A DNA stretch of 64,000 nucleotides from Streptomyces sp. ISL-98 (GTDB lineage Bacteria; Actinomycetota; Actinomycetes; Streptomycetales; Streptomycetaceae): NCBI RefSeq assembly GCF_018614055.1, contig NZ_JAGGPB010000006.1, positions 1 through 64,000 on the forward strand, read 5' to 3'. The position numbers were made by a program, and so were the translations under genes. Under the pieces are notes generated by a model. It searched no databases. It saw nothing but the letters and a program-made list of their open reading frames with translations, and was not told where the DNA came from. How positions within the stretch are numbered: position 1 is the first letter of the stretch; the number at the start of each line of letters is the position of its first letter. Shown one piece after another: positions 52,726-61,698 of the stretch.

Positions 52726-53736
52726 TCAAGCGATGCGTGGCAAGTCCTCCGCCCGTACCTCCCCCACCAGCGCATCGCCCGCCGCAAATCGCTCCACCTC
52801 CGCGACCGCGAACGCGCCCAGCAGCCGTACCTCCGTACCCATCGCCCCCGCGACATGCGGCGTGACCAGCACATTCGGCAAGGTCAGCAAGACGTGGGCC
52901 AGCGGCAGCGGTTCGGGGTCGGTGACGTCGAGTACCGCGTCGATGCGGCCGGCCGCGCAGTGCTCCGCCAGCGCCTCGGTGTCCACGAGCCCACCGCGCG
53001 CCGTATTGATGAGCACCGCACCGTCCCGCAGCAGCCCGAGCGCCCGCGCGTCGATGAGATGCCGGGTCCCGGGCAGCAGCGGCGCGTGCAGCGTCACGAT
53101 GTCCGAGGCCCTCAACAGCGCGTCCAGGCCTACCAGTTCCGCGCCGAGCGCATCCGCGTCCGCCGCCCCCAGATACGGGTCGTGCACCAGCAGCCGCACC
53201 CCCGCCCCGGCCAGTCGCCCCAGCACCAGCCGCCCGATCTTCGAGGCCCCGATGACGCCGACCGTACGGTCGTGGAGGCCGGTCGTCGGGGAGACCGTCA
53301 GGTCCTGGGGCCGGCCCGCCCGGTACTCGCCCGCCGCGCGGAACGCCCGTTTGGCCGACAGTTGGATCGCGGCGACCGTGTACGCGGCGACCGGAGCCGC
53401 GTTGGCGGGCGCGGCGGACGAGACGGTGATGCCGCGTTCCCAGACCGCGGCGGCGAGCACCTGCTTGACCGAGCCCGCCGCGTGCATGACGGCCCTCAGC
53501 CGCGGTGCGTCGGCGAGCACGCCCGCGTCAACCACCGGGCAGCCCCACCCCGAGATCAGCACATCCGCACGGGCCAGCGCCTTGCGCGCCTCCGGCCGCC
53601 CGAAATCGTCGACCACAAGGTCCGGCACGTCGCAGACCGCGGCCAGCCGCGCCCGTACGCCGTCGGGGAGAGCCAGCGCGGCCACGTCCTGGCGCATGGC
53701 GATGAGAGCCGTAAGTCGAGGTGACACAGTCGACAC
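52726..53736 (-). CDS. D-2-hydroxyacid dehydrogenase family protein
   Basis: The 336-residue protein has the NAD-binding motif GVIGASKIGR and the C-terminal catalytic segments INTARGGLVDT and TPHVAGAMG with the His expected for the family. It probably reduces or oxidises a 2-keto/2-hydroxy acid. GTG 53736 is taken as start without a clear ribosome site; ATG 53697 is possible. It lies directly downstream of the broken sugar transporter, suggesting a former sugar-acid catabolic operon. Confidence 0.88.
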   Translation of the reverse strand: MSTVSPRLTALIAMRQDVAALALPDGVRARLAAVCDVPDLVVDDFGRPEARKALARADVLISGWGCPVVDAGVLADAPRLRAVMHAAGSVKQVLAAAVWERGITVSSAAPANAAPVAAYTVAAIQLSAKRAFRAAGEYRAGRPQDLTVSPTTGLHDRTVGVIGASKIGRLVLGRLAGAGVRLLVHDPYLGAADADALGAELVGLDALLRASDIVTLHAPLLPGTRHLIDARALGLLRDGAVLINTARGGLVDTEALAEHCAAGRIDAVLDVTDPEPLPLAHVLLTLPNVLVTPHVAGAMGTEVRLLGAFAVAEVERFAAGDALVGEVRAEDLPRIA

Positions 53737-53763
53737 AGTGCGGTTTGCCTTTCCAATCGCCGG

Positions 53764-54306
53764 CTACTTGCCGGATCCGAGCGTCATGCCCTCGATGATG
53801 CGGCGGCCGAGCCAGACGTACAGCGCGACAAGCGGCAGGACGACCACCGCGATGCCCGCGAAGAGACCGCCCCAGTCCGCGCCGTTGTACTGCATCTGCT
53901 GCATGAAGCCGAGCAGCGGCAGTGTCTGCAGTTCCTGCTCCTGGATGAAGACCAGTGCGAAGAAGGTCTCTCCCCAGTGGTTGATGACGTTGAGCAGCAG
54001 CAGGGTGATCAGCCCGGAGCGCGCCAGCGGCAGCATGATCCGCCAGAAGGTGTACGAGGGGGAGGCGCCGTCCAGGGCCGCCGCCTCCTCCAGTTCGGCG
54101 GGCAGCGGCCGGAAGAAGCCGGTGAGGAAGAAGACTGCGAACGGCATCGACGTCGCGGTGCAGAGCAGCCACAGTCCCCGGAGGTTGTTGACCAGGCTCA
54201 GCGGCGCCATCACCTGGTACAGCGGCAGGAACGCCGCATGGGCGGGGATGCCGAGGCCGATGGCGAAGAGCGAGGTGCCCGCGCCGGCGCTCCGCGCGCC
54301 CAGCCT
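53764..54306 (-). pseudogene. Truncated sugar ABC permease (MalG type), C-terminal part only
   Basis: The frame encodes about 180 residues with the permease EAA loop (ELEEAAALDGASPSYTFWRIMLPLARSGL) and the last helices ending GRRIIEGMTLGSGK. The first helices of a MalG-type permease are absent, and no start codon or ribosome site precedes it; instead it follows immediately on the end of a truncated binding protein. It cannot form a normal permease. Confidence 0.85.
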
Positions 54307-54308
54307 GC

Positions 54309-54530
54309 TCAGCGCTTGACCTTGATGCCGGTCTCGGCGGTGAAGTCCTCGATCGCGGCGGAGAGCGCCTTCTGCTGCGGCTCGCCCTGCTTCCACATCG
54401 ACCAGTACGTGAGCTCCTTGCCGCTGCCCGCCGACGTGCTCCCCGCCGCGCCGCCGCATCCGGTCGGCCCGAGAGCGAGCGCGCCGGCCGCGCTCATGGC
54501 CGCGGTCCGGCGCATCCACCGTCTGTTCAT
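54309..54530 (-). pseudogene. Truncated sugar-binding lipoprotein (N-terminal part only)
   Basis: From ATG 54530 (GAGGAGC upstream) the frame encodes a lipoprotein signal with Cys in PTGCGGA, then KELTYWSMWKQGEP, typical of family 1 solute-binding proteins, and stops after about 73 residues where over 400 are normal. The sequence then runs straight into the internal part of a permease gene, so an internal deletion has removed the rest of the binding protein, a first permease and the start of the second. Confidence 0.85.
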
Positions 54531-54641
54531 CGCCCTGCTCCTCAACACCGTCGTTGGCTGTTGAGCGGCAGGTTTACAGACTCTTCAAGAGTGCAATCAA
54601 TAAGCATTCTGCGAATTGATGCCGAAACTCTCGTCGATTGT

Positions 54642-55253
54642 TTACTTCGCGGAAGGGTTCTCCGGCATGACGTGCTCGACCTTGAAGTTGCCGCTCTCGA
54701 CCGTCTCGTACGGCGCCGCGCTCAGGCACTTCGGCACCTTCATCGTGTCGATGCTGCCCACGGCCCAGCTGTAGCCGACTCGGTCGCGCTTGCCGCTGTC
54801 CAGGGCGGTGAAGCCGACGCGCTTGCCGACGATTCCGGAGGGGTGGTCGGAGCGCGTGATGATGCCGGTGGCGGTGGCGACCGGGCCGCCGGTCAGCAGG
54901 CAGTCGATGCGCCCTTCGGCGTACGCGCCCTGCTTGCCGTCGGCGGTGTAGTGGCTGAAGCGGAAGGTGCCGCGCGAGGTGCCCGCGGGGGCGTCCGGCT
55001 CGTCGGGCTCGGCGGGGGCGAAACCGTGGGCGTCGAAGGAGAAGTTCACGCGCTGGCCGTCCTTGCGGTACATCTTGGCGGAGCCGGTGAGGCTGGACTC
55101 CTTCGGCGCCTTCTTCGCCTGGGTCTGCGCTTGCGGCTTGGCGTGGGCTTCGCCCGACGCCGAGGCATTGGCGGAGGCGGCGAGACCACCGATGGCGGCC
55201 AGTGCGGCGAGGCTTGCGACGGCCGTACGGATCGTGGTGCTGCTGCGCAACAT
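54642..55253 (-). CDS. Secreted protein of unknown function
   Basis: The 203-residue protein has a signal peptide (MLRSSTTIRTAVASLAALAAIGGLAASANA) and a mature domain with two Cys in IDCLL and PKCLS that may form a disulphide. Start ATG 55253 follows AGGGAG. I do not recognise the fold. It is divergent from a histidine kinase gene, so it may be its regulated target. Confidence 0.8.
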   Translation of the reverse strand: MLRSSTTIRTAVASLAALAAIGGLAASANASASGEAHAKPQAQTQAKKAPKESSLTGSAKMYRKDGQRVNFSFDAHGFAPAEPDEPDAPAGTSRGTFRFSHYTADGKQGAYAEGRIDCLLTGGPVATATGIITRSDHPSGIVGKRVGFTALDSGKRDRVGYSWAVGSIDTMKVPKCLSAAPYETVESGNFKVEHVMPENPSAK

Positions 55254-55429
55254 GATGAACTCCCTTTTCACGGCGGCTGGTTGAGCCGCTGTTCGGTGTG
55301 GCATCAGCTTCCGCCGCCGGGCCAGGCTGCGACCATCGGCCGATCGGGAGATCCACAACGCGGCCCGGCCTGGCCTCTGTGCCGTTCGGCAGAGGCGGAC
55401 GGACCGGCCCGGGCCATAGGGTCGTAGAC

Positions 55430-56620
55430 GTGAAGATCATGGGCATGGCACACAGGGACCGTGTCGTCATAGGCGCCGCCTGGTGCGTCGCCACCCTCGC
55501 TCTGGGTGCCGGGCCCGCACCGGCGCTCGCGGCCGTCGCCATCGCGCTCGGCGCGGCCGGATGCTTGCCGCGCTCACGCCGGTGGACCGGGGTTGCCGCG
55601 GGCGCTGCCGGAGCCCTGCTCCTCGTAGCCACGTTCGTCTGGCCGGGACACGGCACACGTACGGGCTCGGCGTGGCAACTCGTCGCAGCAGCAGCGGCGT
55701 TGGTGCTGCTGACCGCCGCCGCACGCTGGGCACCGCGCCCGCAGCTCCTCGCCGGCGGCGGCCTTGCCGCCACGGCAGTCGCCCTGTGGACGCTTCCGCT
55801 CGTGCCGTCCGCGTCCTTCTTCGAGTACGTCGGCCTGGCGGCCTTCTGGACCGTGCCCGTGATCGGTGCACTCGTGGTCGGCGGCTACCCGCGCTCGATG
55901 GAACGCCGCAGGCACCTGGCCGTTGTCGCCGCCCGCCGCGCCCAGCAGCTCGAACTCGCCCACGACCTCCACGACTTCGTCGCCCACGACGTCAGCGGCA
56001 TCGTCGTCCAGGCCCAGGCGGCCCGTTTCGTGGCGCAGAACGACCCGGCGGCGGCCGCCCTGGCACTGGAGCGGATCGAGCGGGCGGGGCTCGCGGCCCT
56101 GGCGTCGATCGACCGTACGGTACGCATGCTGCACACGGCGGACGAATCCGGCGAAGACCTACCCCCGGCCGGCGCCCGTACAGCACTCCCCGGAACGGAC
56201 CAACTCGCCACCCTCATAGACCGGTTCAGCGATACGGGTCGCACCCGCGCCCGCCTCGACATCGCCCCCGGCGCAGCCGAGGTGCTCTCCCGCGAGGGCG
56301 CCGCGACCGTCCACCGGGTCGTGGTGGAGGCGCTGACCAACGTCCGCCGGCACGCACCAGGAGCGGCCGAGGTGGAGGTCGCACTCACCACGGACCGTAC
56401 GACCGTCGAGGTGACGATCACCAACGACGGCGGCCGCCGCCCCTCGTCGCTGCCTCCCCTCCCCCGCTTCGAACGCGGAGGCAGCGGAGGCACCGGCCTG
56501 CCGGCCCTGGCCGAACGCGTCCGAGCGTCAGGAGGCACCTTCACCTGGGGCCCGCACCAAGGGGGTTGGCGGGTGACGGCGGCCCTCCCCGCCACCGGAG
56601 CAGAGGCCACGGCATCATGA
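55430..56620 (+). CDS. Sensor histidine kinase (NarL-system, HisKA_3 type)
   Basis: The protein (396 residues from GTG 55430) has four or five membrane helices in its first 150 residues, the dimerisation/phospho-acceptor His in LAHDLHDFVAHDVSG, and an HATPase domain (VVEALTNVRRHAPGA, GTGLPALAERVRASGG). The response regulator gene follows 4 bases later. Short extracellular loops suggest membrane-stress or small-molecule sensing. Confidence 0.92.
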   Translation: MKIMGMAHRDRVVIGAAWCVATLALGAGPAPALAAVAIALGAAGCLPRSRRWTGVAAGAAGALLLVATFVWPGHGTRTGSAWQLVAAAAALVLLTAAARWAPRPQLLAGGGLAATAVALWTLPLVPSASFFEYVGLAAFWTVPVIGALVVGGYPRSMERRRHLAVVAARRAQQLELAHDLHDFVAHDVSGIVVQAQAARFVAQNDPAAAALALERIERAGLAALASIDRTVRMLHTADESGEDLPPAGARTALPGTDQLATLIDRFSDTGRTRARLDIAPGAAEVLSREGAATVHRVVVEALTNVRRHAPGAAEVEVALTTDRTTVEVTITNDGGRRPSSLPPLPRFERGGSGGTGLPALAERVRASGGTFTWGPHQGGWRVTAALPATGAEATAS

Positions 56621-56624
56621 TCCC

Positions 56625-57341
56625 GTGACCACCCGCATCCTGATAGCCGACGACCAGGAAGACGTACGCAGCGGCTTCCGGCTCATCCTCGACTCGCAGC
56701 CCGACATGACCGTCGTCGGGGAAGCTGCCGACGGTGCGGCCGCCGTCGAGCTGGCCCGCGCGCTGCGCCCGGACGTCGTCCTGGCCGACATCCGGATGCC
56801 ACGGCTCGACGGCCTGGAGGTCACCCGGCTGCTGGCAGGCCCAGGCACCGAGCACCCCATCCACGTCATCGTCGTGACGACCTTCGACGTCGACGACTAC
56901 GTACACACCGCGCTGCGCAACGGAGCCTGCGGTTTCCTGCTGAAGCGTTCGGGCCCCAATCTGCTGATCGAGGGCATACGGGCGGCGATGGCCGGGGACA
57001 CGCTCATCAGCCCGCAGCTGACCGTCCGGCTGCTGCGCCAACTGTCCGCGACGGAGCCGGGACCGACCCGTACTTCCCCCACCCGTCCCGCCGCTCCCGC
57101 TGCTCCCGACCCGCTCACCGCCCGGGAGCGGGAGATCGCCCTGCTCGTCGCGCGCGGCCTGACCAACGCGGAGGTCGGCGCGGAGTTGTTCATCTCGCCG
57201 GGCACCGCCAAGACCCACATCGCCAACATCCAGGCGAAGCTCCGCGCCCGTAACCGCGTCGGCATCGCCGCGTGGGTCTGGGAGACCGGCCTCGCCGGTG
57301 ACGGGCCGGATTCCGTACGACCGAGAGGAAATCAGCGATGA
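56625..57341 (+). CDS. NarL/LuxR-type response regulator
   Basis: The 238-residue protein has a receiver domain (Asp in VVLADIRMP, Lys in LLKRSGPN) and a LuxR helix-turn-helix (LTAREREIALLVARGLTNAEVGAELFISPGTAKTHIANIQAKL). GTG 56625. It forms a two-component pair with the upstream kinase and overlaps the next gene by ATGA, so the small gene downstream belongs to the same operon. Confidence 0.95.
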   Translation: MTTRILIADDQEDVRSGFRLILDSQPDMTVVGEAADGAAAVELARALRPDVVLADIRMPRLDGLEVTRLLAGPGTEHPIHVIVVTTFDVDDYVHTALRNGACGFLLKRSGPNLLIEGIRAAMAGDTLISPQLTVRLLRQLSATEPGPTRTSPTRPAAPAAPDPLTAREREIALLVARGLTNAEVGAELFISPGTAKTHIANIQAKLRARNRVGIAAWVWETGLAGDGPDSVRPRGNQR

Positions 57342-58009
57342 GCGCCGTCCTGCGGCTGTGGTCCGAGCCCCGGACCGACTCGCACGAGGTGAAACACCAG
57401 GTGAAGTACGCGGCGACGGCGACCGAGCCCGCGCACGTGGTCGCCCACGCGGAGCGCGAACTGCCGCCCGGAGGCGTCCCCGCGTATCTTGCGGCGCGCA
57501 AGGACGGCATACGTTCCTTCGTCCTGTGGGCCGACCCTTACCGCCAACGCCGGATCGCCACCGTCGTCACCAAGTCGGCTTCCGACTGCGTCGCCACGTA
57601 CCAAGTGCTGGGCGAGCAGGGCGAAGTCGTCGGCGCTCTCACCCGCGAGAAGGCCCTGTCGGGCAACGGCTTGCGCACCCGCTGGACCGTGGCGCAGACC
57701 GGCGCGCCGGAAGCCGTGGGCTTCAAGGGCCGGATTTTCTGGTGGTACGTGTGGTGGCTGCTCTTCCCCGTCCAGGCCGCGATCGCCGTAGGAAGCATTT
57801 TGTCGGGCAGCGGCGACGTCGCGCGCGGCCCGCGCCGGATCATCTGGCGCACCCGGGGCAAGGACGCCGTACTGGAGTTCCGGTCGAACGACGACGAAGT
57901 GCAGGTCCACGCTGAGTGGGTCGACTGGCGGCTCGCCGCCGCACTGCTGCTGCTGATGCGCAGCTTCGAGAGCTGGCTGGGCTCCCCCTGGGACGACAAA
58001 AAAGCGTGA
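57338..58009 (+). CDS. Conserved hypothetical protein with one membrane segment
   Basis: The 223-residue protein is coupled to the response regulator (ATGA). It has one clear hydrophobic stretch (IFWWYVWWLLFPVQAAIAVG) and otherwise beta-rich, polar sequence. No family recognised. Linkage to the two-component pair suggests a shared function, possibly an accessory or output protein. Confidence 0.8.
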   Translation: MSAVLRLWSEPRTDSHEVKHQVKYAATATEPAHVVAHAERELPPGGVPAYLAARKDGIRSFVLWADPYRQRRIATVVTKSASDCVATYQVLGEQGEVVGALTREKALSGNGLRTRWTVAQTGAPEAVGFKGRIFWWYVWWLLFPVQAAIAVGSILSGSGDVARGPRRIIWRTRGKDAVLEFRSNDDEVQVHAEWVDWRLAAALLLLMRSFESWLGSPWDDKKA

Positions 58010-58018
58010 GCGCTTGGG

Positions 58019-59497
58019 CTAGGGGGTGCCGAGTTCGCCGCTGAGGCTGCCGTGGCGTTCGGCGCTGTCCCGGTTCAGGCCGACGATCTCCACGGTCTTT
58101 CCGCGGCCCTCGTACTTGGTGGTGATCGCGTCGAGCGCCGCCACCGACGAGGCGTCCCAGATGTGGGCGGCGGAGAGGTCCATGACGACGTTCTCCGGGT
58201 CGTCCTTGTAGTTGAACCGGGTCACCAGGTCGTTGCTGGAGGCGAAGAACAGCTCGCCGGTCACGGTGTAGACCGTCCGCCGCCCGTCGGGGTCCGTGAC
58301 CGGGCTGACCTCGACGAGGTGGGCGACGCGCTTGGCGAAGATGACCATGGCGGTGATCGAGCCGACCACCACACCGATGGCCAGGTTGTGGGTCGCCACC
58401 ACGCAGGCGACGGTGATCACCATGACCGTGATCTCGCCCGTCGGCATCCGCCGGAGCGTCGCGGGCGCGATCGAGTGCCAGTCGAAGGTGCCGACGCAGA
58501 CCAGGATCATGACGGCGACCAGCGCGGCCATGGGGATGTCGGAGACGACCGGCCCGAAGACGATGCACAGGATCATCAGGAAGACGCCCGCGAGGAAGGT
58601 CGAGAGGCGGGTCCGCGCGCCGGACGTCTTCACGTTGATCATGGTCTGGCCGATCATGGCGCAGCCGCCCATGCCGCCGAAGAAGCCCGTCACGATGTTG
58701 GCGACGCCCTGGCCGATCGACTCGCGGGTCTTGTTCGAGTGGGTGTCGGTGATCTCGTCGACCAGCTTGGCCGTCATCAGCGACTCCATCAGCCCGACCA
58801 GCGCCATCGCGAACGCGTACGGGGCGATCGTCGTCAGCGTGTCCAGCGTGAACGGCACGTCGGGCAGGCCCGGCATCGGCAGCGAGGACGGCAGCTCACC
58901 CTTGTCCCCCACCGTCGGTACGGCGATCCCCGCGGCCAGCGTGATGACCGTGAGGATCACGATGGAAACCAGCGGCGCCGGTACGGCCCTGGTGATCCTC
59001 GGGAAGAGCACCATCAGCACCAGCCCGCCCGCGACCAGCGGATAGACGCCCCAGGGCACGTCCGTCAGCTCCGGCACCTGCGCCATGAAGATCAGAATCG
59101 CGAGGGCGTTGACGAAGCCCACCATCACGGAGCGCGGTACGAACCGCATCAGCCGGGCCACTCCCAGCGCCCCCAGGACGATCTGGAAGATGCCGCCCAG
59201 GATCACGGCCGCGACCAGGTAGCCGAAGCCGTGCTCGCGGTTGAGCGGGGCGATGACCAGGGCGACGGCGCCGGTCGCCGCCGAGATCATGGCGGGCCGG
59301 CCGCCGAAGACCGCGATGGTGACAGCCATCGTGAACGACGCGAACAGACCGACGCCCGGGTCCACTCCGGCGATGATCGAGAACGAGATCGCCTCGGGGA
59401 TCAGCGCGAGCGCGACAACCAGACCGGCCAGCACCTCCGTGCGCAGAATCTTCGGGGACAGCCAGGACGGGCGGGCAGGCAGGAGCAGCGTCTGCAA
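58019..59497 (-). CDS. SulP-family anion transporter with STAS domain
   Basis: The protein has ten or more membrane helices (for example EVLAGLVVALALIPEAISFSIIAG), the GGMGGCAMIGQTMIN segment typical of SulP and a C-terminal STAS domain (VVMDLSAAHIWDASSVAALD). It probably carries sulphate or bicarbonate with Na+ or H+. The start is uncertain: TTG 59497 lies just before the conserved part; the frame is open to 60199 but overlaps the glutathione peroxidase gene and has no convincing ATG or GTG. Confidence 0.85.
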   Translation of the reverse strand: MQTLLLPARPSWLSPKILRTEVLAGLVVALALIPEAISFSIIAGVDPGVGLFASFTMAVTIAVFGGRPAMISAATGAVALVIAPLNREHGFGYLVAAVILGGIFQIVLGALGVARLMRFVPRSVMVGFVNALAILIFMAQVPELTDVPWGVYPLVAGGLVLMVLFPRITRAVPAPLVSIVILTVITLAAGIAVPTVGDKGELPSSLPMPGLPDVPFTLDTLTTIAPYAFAMALVGLMESLMTAKLVDEITDTHSNKTRESIGQGVANIVTGFFGGMGGCAMIGQTMINVKTSGARTRLSTFLAGVFLMILCIVFGPVVSDIPMAALVAVMILVCVGTFDWHSIAPATLRRMPTGEITVMVITVACVVATHNLAIGVVVGSITAMVIFAKRVAHLVEVSPVTDPDGRRTVYTVTGELFFASSNDLVTRFNYKDDPENVVMDLSAAHIWDASSVAALDAITTKYEGRGKTVEIVGLNRDSAERHGSLSGELGTP

Positions 59498-59677
59498 GGC
59501 GGAGGGAACCTGTCGTACGGAGGGAAGAGCGGGACCGGAAGCCGGGCCGGCGACACCATCGGCTCCAGCAGGCTCGGGCAACGATATCCGGCCCCGGAAG
59601 GCAGGGCCGTCGGCGGCGGGCCCGCCTGTCTCTGGAACAGTACGGGTCAGAGACCAGCAAGCTATGAGGAGACGGCG

Positions 59678-60166
59678 ATGAGCCTGTACGACATCCCCCT
59701 GCGCACCCTGACCGGCGAGCCGGTGACCCTTGAGGCTTACAGGGGCAAGGCGGTACTGGTGGTGAACGTCGCGTCGAAGTGCGGCCTGACGCCGCAGTAC
59801 GCGGGCCTTGAGCGGCTCCAGCAGACGTACGCGGACCGGGGCTTCACCGTGCTCGGTGTGCCGTGCAACCAGTTCGCGGGCCAGGAGCCGGGCAGCTCGG
59901 ACGAGATCCAGACCTTCTGCTCGGCGAGCTACGGCGTGACGTTCCCGCTGCTGGAGAAGATCGAGGTGAACGGCGACCACCGCCACCCCCTGTACGCCGA
60001 GCTGACGCAGGTCAACGACGCCGACGGCGAGGCCGGCGACATCCAGTGGAACTTCGAGAAGTTCGTGATCTCCGGCGAGGGTGAGGTCGTCGGCCGCTTC
60101 CGTCCGCGCACCGAGCCGGAGGCGGCCGAGATAGTGGCCGCCATCGAGGCGCACCTTCCCGCCTGA
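59678..60166 (+). CDS. Glutathione peroxidase-like thiol peroxidase
   Basis: The 162-residue protein has the catalytic Cys in NVASKCGLTPQY, the FPCNQF-type VPCNQFAGQEPG and the Trp-Asn in IQWNFEKF of the Gpx family. The second Cys in EIQTFC is placed like a resolving Cys, so it is probably reduced by thioredoxin, as mycothiol bacteria lack glutathione. ATG 59678 with AGGAG upstream. Confidence 0.95.
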   Translation: MSLYDIPLRTLTGEPVTLEAYRGKAVLVVNVASKCGLTPQYAGLERLQQTYADRGFTVLGVPCNQFAGQEPGSSDEIQTFCSASYGVTFPLLEKIEVNGDHRHPLYAELTQVNDADGEAGDIQWNFEKFVISGEGEVVGRFRPRTEPEAAEIVAAIEAHLPA

Positions 60167-60202
60167 CTTCGCCACACATGAAGGCGCACGAAGGCGCATG
60201 AG

Positions 60203-60237
60203 GGCGCCGTCCCCGCCCCCACGGCGGAGACGGCGCC
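60203..60237. terminator. Hairpin between convergent gpx and acyl-CoA dehydrogenase genes
   Basis: A 15-base-pair stem with one mismatch (60203-60217 with 60223-60237) and a 5-base loop CCCAC separates the two 3' ends. Confidence 0.8.
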
Positions 60238-60266
60238 TTCGTACGTCCGCGGGTCGTCAGCGGTCG

Positions 60267-61532
60267 TCAGCGGATCGGCATGCCCGACAGCGTGCGGGCG
60301 ATCACCAGGCGCTGGATCTCGCTCGTGCCTTCGAAGATCGTGTAGATCGCTGCGTCACGGTGCATGCGCTCCACCGGGTACTCCCGCGTGAAACCGTTGC
60401 CGCCGAGGATCTGGACGGCCTGCGCCGTGACCTTCTTGGCCGTCTCGCTGGCGTACAGCTTCGACATGGACCCCTCGGCCGAGGTGAACGGCTTGCCCGT
60501 GGTCGCCATCCAGGAAGCCCGCCACACCAGCAGCCGCGCCGCGTCGATCTGGGTGCGCATGTCGGCGAGCTGGAAGGCGATGCCCTGATTGTCGATGATC
60601 GGGCGACCGAACTGCTCGCGGGTCTTGGCATAGTCGAGCGCGACCTCGTACGCGGCACGGGCGGTACCCACCGCCATCGCACCCACAGCCGGGCGGGACG
60701 CCTCGAAGGTGGCCATCGCGGCGTTCTTGACGCGCTCGCCGCCCTTCTGAGCGCTCCCCCAGCCTTCGGCCGGGGGGACCCCCATCTCGCTTCGCTCGCG
60801 TGACCGGGCGAGGCGCTCGTCGAGCTTGCCCTTTCCGCCGAGCAGGCAGTGGCCGGGGACGCGTACGTCCTCCAGTACGACCTCGGCGGTGTGAGAGGCG
60901 CGGATGCCGTGCTTCTTGAACTTCTGCCCCTGGGACAGACCTGGCGTACCGGGCGGAATGATGAAGGAGGCGTGGCCCTTGGAGCCGAGCTCGGGGTCGA
61001 CGAGGGCGACGACGACGTGGACGTTGGCGATGCCGCCGTTGGTCGCCCAGGTCTTGGTGCCGTTCAGCACCCACTCGTCCTTGGCGCCGTCGTACACCGC
61101 CCGGGTACGCATCGCCGAGACGTCGGATCCGGCGTCCGGCTCGGAGGAGCAGAAGGCGGCGACCTTGACGTCGGAAGCGTCGCCGTACATCTGGGGGATC
61201 CAGGTGCCGATCTGCTCCTCGGTGCCGTTCGCGAGGACGCCCACGGCGGCCAGGCCCGTACCGACGATGGAGAGTCCGATGCCCGCGTCGCCCCAGAACA
61301 GCTCCTCCATCGCCATCGGGATGCCGAGACCCGTCGGGTCGAAGAACTGCTGCGCGTAGAAGTCCAGGGAGTAGATGCCGACCTTGGCGGCCTCCTGGAT
61401 CACGGGCCAGGGAGTCTCCTCACGCTCGTCCCACTCGGCGGCGGCCGGGCGCATCACATCGGCGGCGAACCCGTGAATCCAGTCGCGGACCTGCTTCTGG
61501 TCATCGTTGAGTTCGAGCGTGAACTCGGCCAT
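60267..61532 (-). CDS. Acyl-CoA dehydrogenase with in-frame repeat insertion
   Basis: The 421-residue protein has the family signatures AFCSSEPDAGSDVSAM and QILGGNGFTREYPVERMHRDAAIYTIFEGTSEIQRL with the catalytic Glu in FEGTSEIQ. It is about 30 residues longer than usual because an interspersed repeat codes for an extra segment (about residues 241-262: RSRERSEMGVPPAEGWGSAQ) between two conserved parts. ATG 61532 is divergent from a TetR gene with a GTTACC operator between them. Confidence 0.94.
   Translation of the reverse strand: MAEFTLELNDDQKQVRDWIHGFAADVMRPAAAEWDEREETPWPVIQEAAKVGIYSLDFYAQQFFDPTGLGIPMAMEELFWGDAGIGLSIVGTGLAAVGVLANGTEEQIGTWIPQMYGDASDVKVAAFCSSEPDAGSDVSAMRTRAVYDGAKDEWVLNGTKTWATNGGIANVHVVVALVDPELGSKGHASFIIPPGTPGLSQGQKFKKHGIRASHTAEVVLEDVRVPGHCLLGGKGKLDERLARSRERSEMGVPPAEGWGSAQKGGERVKNAAMATFEASRPAVGAMAVGTARAAYEVALDYAKTREQFGRPIIDNQGIAFQLADMRTQIDAARLLVWRASWMATTGKPFTSAEGSMSKLYASETAKKVTAQAVQILGGNGFTREYPVERMHRDAAIYTIFEGTSEIQRLVIARTLSGMPIR
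60754..60783. repeat. Interspersed palindromic repeat, copy 2, inside a coding sequence
   Basis: This is the second copy of the 30-base element at 52582-52611 and is followed by a short inverted CGCTTCGCTCGCG piece. Both are within the acyl-CoA dehydrogenase frame and add codons without breaking it. Confidence 0.78.
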
Positions 61533-61562
61533 GTCCCCTCCAGCACTGCTTCAATTTCATGC

Positions 61563-61577
61563 GTTACCTGCGGTAAC
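61563..61577. promoter_or_regulatory. Candidate TetR operator GTTACC-TGC-GGTAAC
   Basis: A perfect inverted repeat (61563-61568 and 61572-61577) stands 31 bases before the acyl-CoA dehydrogenase start and 120 bases before the tetR start; a third GTTACC half lies at 61586-61591. The layout suits control of both divergent genes by the TetR protein. Confidence 0.7.
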
Positions 61578-61698
61578 CGGAGTCTGTTACCAGCAAGTAG
61601 GAGCTGTCAACCGCAGTCCTCCGGACCGGCGGCAACCGCCGCCATGGTGTTACGTTTCGCAGGCGTCACGGAATCGCAGTTGGGCGGGGAGACACACC

